IMG/VR virus record: IMGVR_UViG_3300035698_009722
Location: 1-47,323 of that record
Origin: a virus
Direction: 5' to 3' (one strand)
DNA length: 47,323 nt
Shown here: one piece after another, positions 25,940 through 34,530 of the stretch
How the letters are laid out: each line of letters opens with the position of its first letter
Position numbering within the stretch: position 1 is the stretch's first letter
Notes under the pieces: generated by a model
Seen by the model: the letters and a program-made list of their open reading frames with translations, nothing else
Databases searched by the model: none
Told to the model about the DNA's origin: nothing
Program-made: the position numbers and the translations under genes

Positions 25940-26103
25940 AATATGAAGATATTCCGGAAAACATTAGAGACCGAATGAATATTGATGAATTTATATTTGG
26001 AAACGGTTTCTGTTTAAAACATTCAGATGGTACCTTTGAAAGAATAGACCCGATGAAAGTTAAACTTAACACACGAACCAAAACCTTTGAGGTAATAAAA
26101 TGA
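25936..26103 (+). CDS. Small uncharacterised protein
   Basis: The protein has 55 residues (MKYEDIPENIRDRMNIDEF start, KTFEVIK end). ATGA overlaps at both ends show that it is translated in the operon. The sequence is mixed and soluble with no cysteine pair. No family is recognised. Confidence 0.7.
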   Translation: MKYEDIPENIRDRMNIDEFIFGNGFCLKHSDGTFERIDPMKVKLNTRTKTFEVIK

Positions 26104-27191
26104 AATATAAAGTTGGAGACTTCAAAACGAGTCCACAGCAGAGAGATGTGATAATGGAGATACTCGATAACAATTGGGTTACAGAGAATGTCTATGTAGA
26201 TTTATTCGAAAGGAGTGTTGAAAAGTTTCTTGGAGTAAATCACGCTATTGCAGTATGCAATGGAACAGTATCATTACAACTCATAGCACATTTTACCAGG
26301 ATGACAAATAAAGATAAAAAACTTACAGTATGCTGTCCAGCTACTACATTTCCAGCCACACTTAACGCTTTTCTTATTTTAGGATACGAACCAATATTAT
26401 GCGAGATTGACAGAAATAACTTATGTATGGACATTGACAAATTAACAGAGGAAGAGAAAAGGAAGATAGATGTGATAGTACCAGTGTCACTATTAGGATA
26501 CACTCCTGATATGGACAAGATTATGGAACAATCATCTAAATATCAATGGATTGTTGTTGAGGACTTTGCTGAATCATTTGGAAGCACATATAAAGGTAAG
26601 AAACTAGGGTCTATAGGACATATGGGTTCTTCATCGTTCTTTGTAAGTCATGTGTTTCAGGGAGGAGAACTTGGAGTTGTGACTACAAACAGACCAATCG
26701 TAGCAGATATTCTACGAAAGATGAAAAATCATGGTAGAGATGGAAGTACATTATTATTTAAACATAAATATGTTGGCTCGAATTATAAGACTACAGAATT
26801 TAGTGCTGGGTTAGCTTGGGCACAATTACAGGACGCAGATAGAATAATAAAGGAGAGACAAGCTATAGCAAAAATATATCACGATGGGATAACTAATTCG
26901 GACCTCACTCCGATGCCCGTCAGTGATGATTACAGCTACTTGGGATATCCAATTTTGGCTAAAGATGAGGAGACTAGAATAAAGATTTGTAAACATTTGA
27001 ATAAACATGGCATAGAGACACGTGGAATGTTCCCGTGTCTGGCAAACCAAGAAGCGTATAAAGGAATGTTTGACTCTAAAAAGTTCCCTATATCAGTAGA
27101 GATGGAAAACAGAGGATTCTACATTGGAGTTCATAGTCTAATCGACAATTTAGGAGCTAATTATATTGTGGAGAAATTGAATAAAAAATGA
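26100..27191 (+). CDS. DegT-fold PLP enzyme with His in place of Lys (sugar 3-dehydratase type)
   Basis: The protein has 363 residues of DegT/DnrJ/EryC1 type: CNGTVSLQL, VCCPATTFPATLNAFLILGY, VVEDFAESFGSTYKG, then SSFFVSHVFQGGELG. In aminotransferases of this fold a Lys holds PLP at this place; here H184 stands there. A His here is the mark of the dehydratase branch (RfbH/E1 of CDP-ascarylose synthesis and ColD of colitose synthesis), which removes the 3-hydroxyl. The C-terminal region (NYKTTEFSAGLAWAQLQ) is complete. Likely product: a 3-deoxy sugar. RfbH-type enzymes need a reductase partner that I do not see; ColD-type do not. Confidence 0.82.
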   Translation: MKYKVGDFKTSPQQRDVIMEILDNNWVTENVYVDLFERSVEKFLGVNHAIAVCNGTVSLQLIAHFTRMTNKDKKLTVCCPATTFPATLNAFLILGYEPILCEIDRNNLCMDIDKLTEEEKRKIDVIVPVSLLGYTPDMDKIMEQSSKYQWIVVEDFAESFGSTYKGKKLGSIGHMGSSSFFVSHVFQGGELGVVTTNRPIVADILRKMKNHGRDGSTLLFKHKYVGSNYKTTEFSAGLAWAQLQDADRIIKERQAIAKIYHDGITNSDLTPMPVSDDYSYLGYPILAKDEETRIKICKHLNKHGIETRGMFPCLANQEAYKGMFDSKKFPISVEMENRGFYIGVHSLIDNLGANYIVEKLNKK

Positions 27192-27982
27192 ACATAATAG
27201 CTGAAACTGAAAAGAACTTTGCAAAATTTGTTGGGACACGTTATGCTATCATGGTAAATTCTGGAACGGCCGCACTTCACGCTGTTTATCTCGCTTACGG
27301 TGTGAGACCTGGGACCAAAGTGGTCGTTCCAGCATTTACTTACTACTCTACTGTCAATATGATATTAGCTTGTGGAGCAGAACCAGTATTTGCGGATATA
27401 GACCCAAAGACATATCTAATTTCCATTGATGATGTTTTTAAGAAACTTACCAAAGAAACGGTAGCTATAGTTTTAGTTAATTTATTCGGTAAAGAAATCA
27501 AAAAAAGAGAAATAGATATTTTAATAGACGCATTTCCGGGAGTGAAAATGATTATAGACTCTGCACAGTGTTGTAAGCCTGAAATGAACTACGGAGACGT
27601 ACAATGCTTTAGCTTCTACAAGTCAAAGAACTTTAGTTGTTTTGAGGGTGGAGCAATCGCTACAGATAATATGAGACTGGCAAACAAATGTAGAATCATT
27701 TCCAACCAGGGAGAAGATGGAAAGTACAATACTGCTACACTAGGATTCAATTATAGAATGAGTGATATAACCGCTACAATGTTAAATCATCAGATTATGT
27801 ATCATAGGCCTGGTGGTATTGCTGAATTGGGAAGATGGGGAATAGAGAATGGCCATTATCCAAGAGTTGTATATGACCAACCATTATATAAACGTCTTGG
27901 ACTTTATAGTAAATGGAAAGGGAGTTGTCCAAACGCTGAGAAATTGGCTAAGAAAGTTAGGGAGAAATATTGGAAAAAATGA
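27188..27982 (+). CDS. DegT/DnrJ/EryC1 aminotransferase, shortened
   Basis: The protein has 264 residues; the family norm is about 370. The PLP domain is whole: VNSGTAALHAVYLAYGV, VVVPAFTYYSTVNMIL, IIDSAQCC, SFYKSKNFSCFEGG with the Lys at 147, and GFNYRMSDITATML. After that about 80 residues of the small domain are absent and the sequence jumps to GIENGHYPRVVYDQPLYK, a normal C-terminal block. It may pair with the enzyme just upstream, with which it overlaps by ATGA. Likely reaction: amino transfer to a keto sugar. Confidence 0.8.
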   Translation: MNIIAETEKNFAKFVGTRYAIMVNSGTAALHAVYLAYGVRPGTKVVVPAFTYYSTVNMILACGAEPVFADIDPKTYLISIDDVFKKLTKETVAIVLVNLFGKEIKKREIDILIDAFPGVKMIIDSAQCCKPEMNYGDVQCFSFYKSKNFSCFEGGAIATDNMRLANKCRIISNQGEDGKYNTATLGFNYRMSDITATMLNHQIMYHRPGGIAELGRWGIENGHYPRVVYDQPLYKRLGLYSKWKGSCPNAEKLAKKVREKYWKK

Positions 27983-28926
27983 ATGTAAAATATTATGGGT
28001 CGGATCCTGGTGTCAATACTGGAGACTATTTTGTGTATCACGCTATAAAAGGCTTTGGATTCAACTTTAATGATAATGCTAATCTATTACTTATTGGTGG
28101 AGGAACAATGCTTCCAATATCTGAAAAGTTGGTAAAGGGATTCACTCCTGAAAGAACATTCACTGTAGGTAGTGGAGTATTAGATAAACCGTATTCACAG
28201 AAACTTATGCTAAACGAACTAGAATATGACAAAAACCTATCATTCACACGTAAATTCCTATCCAAATGTAAGTTTGTTGGACTCCGTGATAATGGAAGCA
28301 AAGATGTATTGGGATTTGGAAGAGTGATTGGAGACCCAACATATATGATTAATACAAAAGGACTTAAGAGTGATGGACTCGGAAAATATGTAATATTAAA
28401 TGTTGGATTCACTCAAGGAGATGTAATTGGTGGGATAACAGCACAACTTGAATATCTTCTTCCGATACTAAAATTTGCGAAGTATTACTTGGCAAAACAT
28501 CTTGGATATAAAATATGTATTATATCCTTTGCATCTGAAGATAAAGGATTTTGCAGTTTGGCACATAGATATCTCGGAAAGTCTCATATATATGACAGAA
28601 CAGACAAGAAAAACACTGACATATTTAATATTTTCAGCAATGCCGAATTTGCGATAACTTACAGGCAACACGCAATGATTACAGCAATCATATGTAGGAT
28701 ACCAGTGATTCCAATAGCATACCAGGAGAAGGTTATCAATGTTGCGAAGGATTTTAACATAGACAAATATTCTATAACAACTGATATGGTAACAGAGGAA
28801 GAGTTGTTCGAAAAACATGGAATGTTGGAAAGTTGGGATAGTAAACAGATAAACGATAAATTAAATTATTATAGAGCTACAATGAATGATTATCTTAGTG
28901 AACTTAGGAGGGAATTTACAAAATGA
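27979..28926 (+). CDS. Polysaccharide pyruvyltransferase-like protein
   Basis: The protein has 315 residues; I start at ATG 27979, which overlaps the upstream stop. Motifs are GVNTGDYFVYHAI, LLLIGGGTML, VGLRDNGSKDVLG, VIGDPTYMI and FAITYRQHAMITAII with a later IPIAYQEK, the usual series of the CsaB/WcaK family. These enzymes add pyruvate as a ketal to sugars in cell-surface polymers, where it can anchor SLH-domain proteins. Some relatives act as plain glycosyltransferases. Confidence 0.84.
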   Translation: MNVKYYGSDPGVNTGDYFVYHAIKGFGFNFNDNANLLLIGGGTMLPISEKLVKGFTPERTFTVGSGVLDKPYSQKLMLNELEYDKNLSFTRKFLSKCKFVGLRDNGSKDVLGFGRVIGDPTYMINTKGLKSDGLGKYVILNVGFTQGDVIGGITAQLEYLLPILKFAKYYLAKHLGYKICIISFASEDKGFCSLAHRYLGKSHIYDRTDKKNTDIFNIFSNAEFAITYRQHAMITAIICRIPVIPIAYQEKVINVAKDFNIDKYSITTDMVTEEELFEKHGMLESWDSKQINDKLNYYRATMNDYLSELRREFTK

Positions 28927-29870
28927 AAGCTATTATATGGGACCTAGATGAAACACTTTGGGAGGGAACAATATATCACGATGAAACTGTATTCTTGAAA
29001 CCCGAAACAAAGGAAGTATTGAAACAATTGGACAAACTTGGAATAAAACAATATGTATGTTCACATAATAGACATGACGCTGTTATTGCCAAATTAAAGG
29101 AATATGACATCCTTAAATACTTTGAAAAGGTATGTGCGGGTATAAGCCAAGAAAAGGATATTATGATTAAAAACATGTTAGATGGAGAGGACCTTTCTCC
29201 AGAAGAGATTGTATTCATAGATGATACTGGAATGCAGAGAGAACTTGTGATGTTGAATGTTGGATGCCATGTTGATTACGAGACTGATTTATATAAAGTT
29301 ATGAAGTATTTCGATACAGATAGACTTAAAATTATGGAACAGCAAAGGGATAGGACAGATTGGTCTAAGAAGTTTGTTGGTAGTAGGAGAGAATTACTCA
29401 CATGTATAAACAATAAAGTAAGTATACGAGACGCACAAGAACATGAGATACCTAGAATCACTAACTTGGCAAATAGGACAAACGAATTAAATGCGGCGAG
29501 AACACGATACACAGAACGACAAATACAAAATAGATTTGATAATGGGAAATATATGATTCTAGTAGCTCATCTACAAGACAAATTTGGGGATTTTGGATTG
29601 ATTGGTGAAGTGATGGTAAACTTATATCACTCTGCTGGAGAATGGTTCATCAAAGACTTATGCGTATCCTGCAGAACAATGGGACGTGGAGTTGGAGGGT
29701 CATTGTTAGATGAAGTTATCAAACAAGCAAAAGATAATGGAATAGATAAATTACGTGGATATGTGCTTCCAGTTGACGATAACCGGAGGATGTCGGGATT
29801 ATTTACCAAATATGGATTTGTAGTACAAAAAAAGGTAGACGGAGCGGTATATTATGAATTACAACTGTAA
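28923..29870 (+). CDS. FkbH-like protein: HAD domain plus GNAT acyltransferase domain
   Basis: The protein has 315 residues. Residues 1-130 form a HAD phosphatase (IWDLDETLWEGT with D7, D9 and T11; VFIDDTGMQRELV). Residues about 165-315 are GNAT-like (RITNLANRTNELNAARTRYT, MGRGVGGSLLDEVIK). FkbH proteins load glyceryl or similar groups on an acyl carrier protein, or make acyl groups for surface sugars. No carrier protein is seen nearby. It overlaps neighbours at both ends. Confidence 0.85.
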   Translation: MKAIIWDLDETLWEGTIYHDETVFLKPETKEVLKQLDKLGIKQYVCSHNRHDAVIAKLKEYDILKYFEKVCAGISQEKDIMIKNMLDGEDLSPEEIVFIDDTGMQRELVMLNVGCHVDYETDLYKVMKYFDTDRLKIMEQQRDRTDWSKKFVGSRRELLTCINNKVSIRDAQEHEIPRITNLANRTNELNAARTRYTERQIQNRFDNGKYMILVAHLQDKFGDFGLIGEVMVNLYHSAGEWFIKDLCVSCRTMGRGVGGSLLDEVIKQAKDNGIDKLRGYVLPVDDNRRMSGLFTKYGFVVQKKVDGAVYYELQL

Positions 29871-30459
29871 TATATGTAAACTAGAGTTTTTATACCACAG
29901 AAAAAAGAAGTTCTGTTCGGATTGTTCGACAAAACGACGAAAAGATTTAAAGAACTCCAATAGGAGAACTAAATACAAAAACGATGAAACATATAAAAAC
30001 AAGAGACTTACTGATAACTTAAAATGGAGAGAAAACAATCCAGACAAAGTAAAACGGGGACGAAAGAACTATTATAAAAATAATAAACATAAAATATTAG
30101 AAAGGGTTAAACATCGTTATTATAAACTGAAAAATTCTGGAACTAGGATGTTTTTAGAAATACAATATAGATATAGACACACGGAATATGGAAGACAAAA
30201 GACAAATGAGAGAACTAGGAGGAGAAGAATGAAAAAGAAAAAATTAAGAGAGAATTTTACAACACAAGAGTGGAGAGACAAGCTTACATCAACAAAGGGG
30301 ATGTGCAAGGCTTGTAATAAATATGTTGGAGAGGAACACTTAACATTGGACCACATATTACCAATATCTATAGCTCCTACAGATTTTATCTATACAATCA
30401 ATGATATACAACCACTATGCGGACCATGTAATAGTGGTAAAGGAGATAGGGTGATGTAA
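29854..30459 (+). CDS. HNH endonuclease, free-standing
   Basis: The protein has 201 residues. It has an N-terminal zinc finger (CNICKLEFLYHRKKKFCSDC), a long Lys/Arg/Asn-rich DNA-binding middle, and a C-terminal HNH of the type CKACNKYVG, LTLDHILPIS, IQPLCGPCNSGKG. It overlaps the FkbH gene by 17 bases, so it sits inside an otherwise pure sugar operon and is probably a selfish element. Confidence 0.88.
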   Translation: MNYNCNICKLEFLYHRKKKFCSDCSTKRRKDLKNSNRRTKYKNDETYKNKRLTDNLKWRENNPDKVKRGRKNYYKNNKHKILERVKHRYYKLKNSGTRMFLEIQYRYRHTEYGRQKTNERTRRRRMKKKKLRENFTTQEWRDKLTSTKGMCKACNKYVGEEHLTLDHILPISIAPTDFIYTINDIQPLCGPCNSGKGDRVM

Positions 30460-30460
30460 A

Positions 30461-30796
30461 ATGGTACACCTTGACCATATTGGTATAGCCACAGATAATA
30501 TAGAAAAGGCATTGGATAAATACAGAGATTGGGGAGAGATTGTCCATAGAGGATATTCAGAGAAATATAAGTCTGAATGTGTATTCATTCAATGCGAAAA
30601 TTTTCAGTTGGAGATATTTAGGTCATATGACAGCAGGATAGAACGATATGTGAATCAGAGAGGAGGACTTGTTTTACATCATATAGCTATAGAAGGAATT
30701 GGAGAACATGAAGGAGCCAAACCAGGAATGTTTGTAGACTTTAACAATCCAAAGAAAGACAAGAATATACTCGTAGAGACGGTAGAATATAGATGA
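30461..30796 (+). CDS. VOC (glyoxalase/methylmalonyl-CoA epimerase-like) protein
   Basis: The protein has 111 residues. VHLDHIGIATDNIEKALDKY opens the fold, and LVLHHIAIEG and NILVETVEY supply later metal-ligand positions, as in single-domain VOC enzymes such as methylmalonyl-CoA epimerase. In sugar clusters such proteins can isomerise an acyl or sugar intermediate. The substrate is unknown. It overlaps the acyltransferase start by ATGA. Confidence 0.8.
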   Translation: MVHLDHIGIATDNIEKALDKYRDWGEIVHRGYSEKYKSECVFIQCENFQLEIFRSYDSRIERYVNQRGGLVLHHIAIEGIGEHEGAKPGMFVDFNNPKKDKNILVETVEYR

Positions 30797-31218
30797 TATT
30801 AGATGATGTAATCATTGGAGATAACTCCTATATAGGAGATTTTAGTTTAGTTAGAGAAGGAGTAATAATTGGGAAAAATGTCAAGATAGGTTCACATTGT
30901 GTTATTCAACCAAAAGCTAAAATAGGAGACAATACCAATATACAGAGCCATTGTTCTATAACAGAGCATAGTGTAATTGGGAAGAACTGTTTCATTGCTC
31001 CATTCTTCAATGCTCCTGCTGATAATACAATTGGAGCACCAAAGGACAAATATGTTCCTAATCCAGCTATTATAGAAGATAATGTCCGTATTGGGTCTCA
31101 TGTATGCTTAAAACCTGGAATAACAATTGGCAAAGGAACAGTTATAGGAATGGGAGCGGTTGTTACAAAAGATACAGATGGAGGAGTGTGGTACGGATGT
31201 CCGGCGAAGAAGTGTTAA
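30793..31218 (+). CDS. Left-handed beta-helix acyltransferase
   Basis: The protein has 141 residues made of hexapeptide repeats (IIGDNSYIGDFSLVREGVII, IGDNTNIQSHCSI, IIEDNVRIGSHVCLKPGIT) with the catalytic-type His at SHCSITEHSVIG. The end VVTKDTDGGVWYGCPAKK matches sugar N-acetyltransferases of the WbpD/WlbB type. It likely acetylates the amino group made by the aminotransferase. Confidence 0.87.
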   Translation: MILDDVIIGDNSYIGDFSLVREGVIIGKNVKIGSHCVIQPKAKIGDNTNIQSHCSITEHSVIGKNCFIAPFFNAPADNTIGAPKDKYVPNPAIIEDNVRIGSHVCLKPGITIGKGTVIGMGAVVTKDTDGGVWYGCPAKKC

Positions 31219-31334
31219 AGAAAACACAATTATTTGACCAAGAATTAAATGAAATAAGAATCAAATTGATACAATTCCAACACGAACTTGAAACTAGAAT
31301 ACTTCCAATGTTAGAGGAGAAGATGAAAAAATGA
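31197..31334 (+). CDS. Small helical protein
   Basis: The protein has 45 residues (MSGEEVLKKTQLFDQELNEI start, MLEEKMKK end), one long amphipathic helix with coiled-coil heptads. It overlaps the acyltransferase by 22 bases and the methyltransferase by four. No family is recognised. Confidence 0.65.
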   Translation: MSGEEVLKKTQLFDQELNEIRIKLIQFQHELETRILPMLEEKMKK

Positions 31335-31993
31335 AAGATAAATATCAGAACGTGGGATTCAATAAGAAAATTAATGAGGAACGTGCGGCTAAAGTATTAG
31401 CATTTTCCTGTGGAGATAATGTACTGGAAGTTGGTTGTGGAGAAGGACAACTTACTAAACACCTTGTAGAGAAACATAAAAAGGTAGTAGCTATCGATAT
31501 TGATTCCAATGGATTCAAATTTATAAAAAACCAACATAACTTACTCAAGAACCAAACATCTGTCTATAAGATGAAATTTACTAATATGTTTGATACTGTT
31601 ATATGCACAAATGTATTGGAACATTTGGATAATCCCAAAAAGGCCCTAAAGAATATCCTTAATGCTGGAAAGAAAGATTGTGTATATATATTTACTGTTC
31701 CAAATGCACATTCAGTCAATAGACTTGTGGGAGCAGATATAGGAATTATAAAACATCCTACATGTCTTGATATACAGGATATAGAACTTGGTCATAAGAA
31801 GATGTATAGTCCATCAAGCTTTAGATGGCTCATAGATGAATACTTTAAGATATTTCACTTCGAAACATATATATACAAGCCATTTCCAAATAATGTCATG
31901 GAAAAATTCTCTATAGATTTCCAAAAGTATTGCTTAAACCATCATATTGGAATGTATGGAGCAGAGATTTTTGTGGGGGCGATGAGAAAATGA
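31331..31993 (+). CDS. Class I SAM-dependent methyltransferase
   Basis: The protein has 220 residues. Motif I is VLEVGCGEGQLTKHL, the acidic second strand is VVAIDIDSNG, then FDTVICTNVLEHLDNP and VYIFTVPNAHS. This is the methyltransferase-11-like type that is common in glycan clusters. Target sugar or lipid is unknown. ATGA overlaps bind it to both neighbours. Confidence 0.86.
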   Translation: MKDKYQNVGFNKKINEERAAKVLAFSCGDNVLEVGCGEGQLTKHLVEKHKKVVAIDIDSNGFKFIKNQHNLLKNQTSVYKMKFTNMFDTVICTNVLEHLDNPKKALKNILNAGKKDCVYIFTVPNAHSVNRLVGADIGIIKHPTCLDIQDIELGHKKMYSPSSFRWLIDEYFKIFHFETYIYKPFPNNVMEKFSIDFQKYCLNHHIGMYGAEIFVGAMRK

Positions 31994-32091
31994 AGAAGAA
32001 ACCAGTATATGGATTTGATGAAAGGGATTATCTTGTGGAGATAAATACGGAGAATAATAATGAGAATACTATTAGTTCAACCAGCAAGTAA
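31990..32091 (+). CDS. Possible very small protein
   Basis: The frame has 33 residues (MKKKPVYGFDERDYLVEI start). Its ATG overlaps the methyltransferase stop and fills the 66 bases up to the radical-SAM gene, which it overlaps by 32 bases. The gap has no other content. The support is operon packing only. Confidence 0.4.
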   Translation: MKKKPVYGFDERDYLVEINTENNNENTISSTSK

Positions 32092-33478
32092 TATTATGAA
32101 GAGTCGTAAAGAGGCTAAACCAGCTTTGCAACCACTTGGACTAGGTTACATAGCTGGAACTTTGATTGCAAATGGATACAAAGACGTGGAGATATTAGAT
32201 GTCCTCACAGAAGGATACTATAACGAGACTCCATTCAAGAAGGATTATATTCGGTACGGGCTATCACCAAAGGAGATAAAGAAGAGAATAAAAGAGTTCA
32301 ACCCTGATATCGTTGGAGTTACATGTATGTGTGACTTGAGGAAGTATCATGCGTTGGAGATTTGTGAATTGACTAAAGAGGTTAATCCAAATATAACAAC
32401 TGTAATTGGTGGGAATCCTGTAACTGTGAAACCTATGTGGTATGTAAATAATTCATATGTGGATAGAGTTGTATGTGGAGAGGGGGAATCGGAATTCCTT
32501 AGATTGGTAAAAGAAGTTGAAAGAGGAGAAAGACGTACAAGGATATTTAGACAGAATACACTGCTTCTACACCCAAACCTAGATAAATATCCATTCCCAG
32601 CCCATCATCTATTCGCACTAGACAAACATTTAGAGATATGGCAAAAAGAGGGATATCATTACTATCCAGCCAAGAAGTTTACAAGCATGGTAATGGCTAG
32701 AGGATGTCCAAATAATTGTGAACATTGTCCACATGATGTACTATTTCCAGGCTATAGAACCAGAAGTGCTAAGAACATCTTTGAGGAAGTCAAATATGTG
32801 CATGATGAGTTAGGAGTAGAGGAAGTTCAATTCCACGAATATAACGGAATAGTTGTGTGGAAGATTGTGGAAGAGTTCTGCAACCTTATGATAGAATCAG
32901 GATATAACAAGAAAGTCCAATGGGGATGGCCAATTGGAATATGGGTAAAAGTATTGAATCGTGAGAAACTGACGTTAATGAGAGAAGCAGGAATGTTCTA
33001 TGTTGATTTGGCGATTGAGAGTATCGACCCAAGATTACATGAAAAGTTGATGAAAGGGAAAGATGTAGATATAAAACATACTACAGGTGTCATAAGATGG
33101 TGCAATGAACTTGGATACTACATAAATTGTTTCTTTATGATTGGACTGGAAGGACAGACAAAGGATGATATTGAACTAACAATACAATATGCTCGTACAT
33201 TAAATGTGGATTCTGTAACATTCTTTATAGCACAACCATTACCTGGAACTCCATTCTGGGACCATTGTGTGGATAAGAAGCTTTTCATTGACAATTTTGA
33301 TACTTTCCATTTAAGATATGGAAAAGCTAATATCAAGATAGAGGGAATAACTCCAGAAGAACTGGAAGCATATAGACATAAAGCAAGACAGTCATTTAAT
33401 GATTATGGGAAAGAACGTGGTAGGACTCAATATAAGGGTCCACGGGGAAGTAATTTCCTGATGAAGAGAGGATGCTAA
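32060..33478 (+). CDS. B12-binding-type radical SAM protein
   Basis: The protein has 472 residues. The N-terminal domain (MRILLVQPAS, LGLGYIAGTLIANGY, VVCGEGESEFLRLV) is the B12-binding-like Rossmann fold. The radical SAM core begins with ARGCPNNCEHCP (C216, C220, C223), with AIESIDPRLHEKLMKGK and FFMIGLEGQTKDD later. Such enzymes methylate or rearrange unactivated carbons. In this cluster a C-methylated or rearranged sugar is a reasonable inference. Confidence 0.88.
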   Translation: MRILLVQPASNIMKSRKEAKPALQPLGLGYIAGTLIANGYKDVEILDVLTEGYYNETPFKKDYIRYGLSPKEIKKRIKEFNPDIVGVTCMCDLRKYHALEICELTKEVNPNITTVIGGNPVTVKPMWYVNNSYVDRVVCGEGESEFLRLVKEVERGERRTRIFRQNTLLLHPNLDKYPFPAHHLFALDKHLEIWQKEGYHYYPAKKFTSMVMARGCPNNCEHCPHDVLFPGYRTRSAKNIFEEVKYVHDELGVEEVQFHEYNGIVVWKIVEEFCNLMIESGYNKKVQWGWPIGIWVKVLNREKLTLMREAGMFYVDLAIESIDPRLHEKLMKGKDVDIKHTTGVIRWCNELGYYINCFFMIGLEGQTKDDIELTIQYARTLNVDSVTFFIAQPLPGTPFWDHCVDKKLFIDNFDTFHLRYGKANIKIEGITPEELEAYRHKARQSFNDYGKERGRTQYKGPRGSNFLMKRGC

Positions 33479-34530
33479 TGAAGATTATGATGTTTAAAGG
33501 ACACAATCCACATTTTAAGGATGATACTGATACATATGCGGAAGGACTTACAAAACTAGGACATGAAGTAACAAAAATTATTGTGCAAGAGAAAGATGAT
33601 AATCTAAAGTGTATAAATATGCCTAAAAAGGAAGAGATATTGAAGATGGACGTACTATGGTCTCCATATGAACGAGAAAACATTGCGGCATTAGGCATCA
33701 GAAATCACATACAAAAGAAGATTCCTATTGTTGGACATTATGAATGGGCTCCACCGTGGCGTACTGGAGTTGAGGAACCAAGAATGTGGAGCTATATTAT
33801 GAAACCTGATGATATCAGAGATTTCAGGAAGATGTATCAAGCATTAATACCTTACTGGTTAAGTTGTGATGTAATTACTGGAATCGATGAATATAGCATT
33901 GGCACTATACAAGCATTGACAAGTACCAAGATTAAGAACTGGAAGATAAAGCCATACATAATAGATGATGAATTACTATTAAGTCAAAAAGATGATACTA
34001 TAAAAGAGAAACGACAGATTTTAAGCACAGCTAGATTTGTAGCACATAAAAAGATACATCATGTCATATTTGCTTTATCATTACTTAAAGACCCTCCACC
34101 ATATAAAGTTATTGGAGGAGGAAAAGATTTAAAACAGATTAAGGATGTTGCGAAGAAACATAATGTTAATATGGAATTTGTTGGAAGAGGACAGGAAGAT
34201 AGCAAAGCAAAATATATCCAGGAGTCAATGTTTTCTGTGAACATATGGGCTGGATTGCCTATAGCGGAATCGGCAATATTCAAGAAACCGGCAATCACAT
34301 ATGAGCATCCATGTTCAAGAGCCGCCGCTGGAGATATGGCGACATATGTAGAGTGGAACAACATTAAAAAATTATCATACACAATACAAAAATTTATAGA
34401 TGACGCTGACCATAGAAAAGCTATGGGACAGAGGTCTTACGATACTTTAATAAATAACAAAGCTGGAATCTATACAACTATGGAAGCGGCAAAGAGAATG
34501 GAAAAGATATTACTGGAGGCAATAAAATGA
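33478..34530 (+). CDS. Glycosyltransferase (GT-B)
   Basis: The protein has 350 residues. I start at 33478 (TAATG coupling with GAGAGG upstream). The C-terminal domain shows ILSTARFVAHKKIHHVIFAL, YKVIGGGKDLKQI and SMFSVNIWAGLPIAESAIFK, the last being the donor-site helix of GT4-like enzymes with a single clear Glu. Acceptor and linkage are unknown. Confidence 0.82.
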   Translation: MKIMMFKGHNPHFKDDTDTYAEGLTKLGHEVTKIIVQEKDDNLKCINMPKKEEILKMDVLWSPYERENIAALGIRNHIQKKIPIVGHYEWAPPWRTGVEEPRMWSYIMKPDDIRDFRKMYQALIPYWLSCDVITGIDEYSIGTIQALTSTKIKNWKIKPYIIDDELLLSQKDDTIKEKRQILSTARFVAHKKIHHVIFALSLLKDPPPYKVIGGGKDLKQIKDVAKKHNVNMEFVGRGQEDSKAKYIQESMFSVNIWAGLPIAESAIFKKPAITYEHPCSRAAAGDMATYVEWNNIKKLSYTIQKFIDDADHRKAMGQRSYDTLINNKAGIYTTMEAAKRMEKILLEAIK

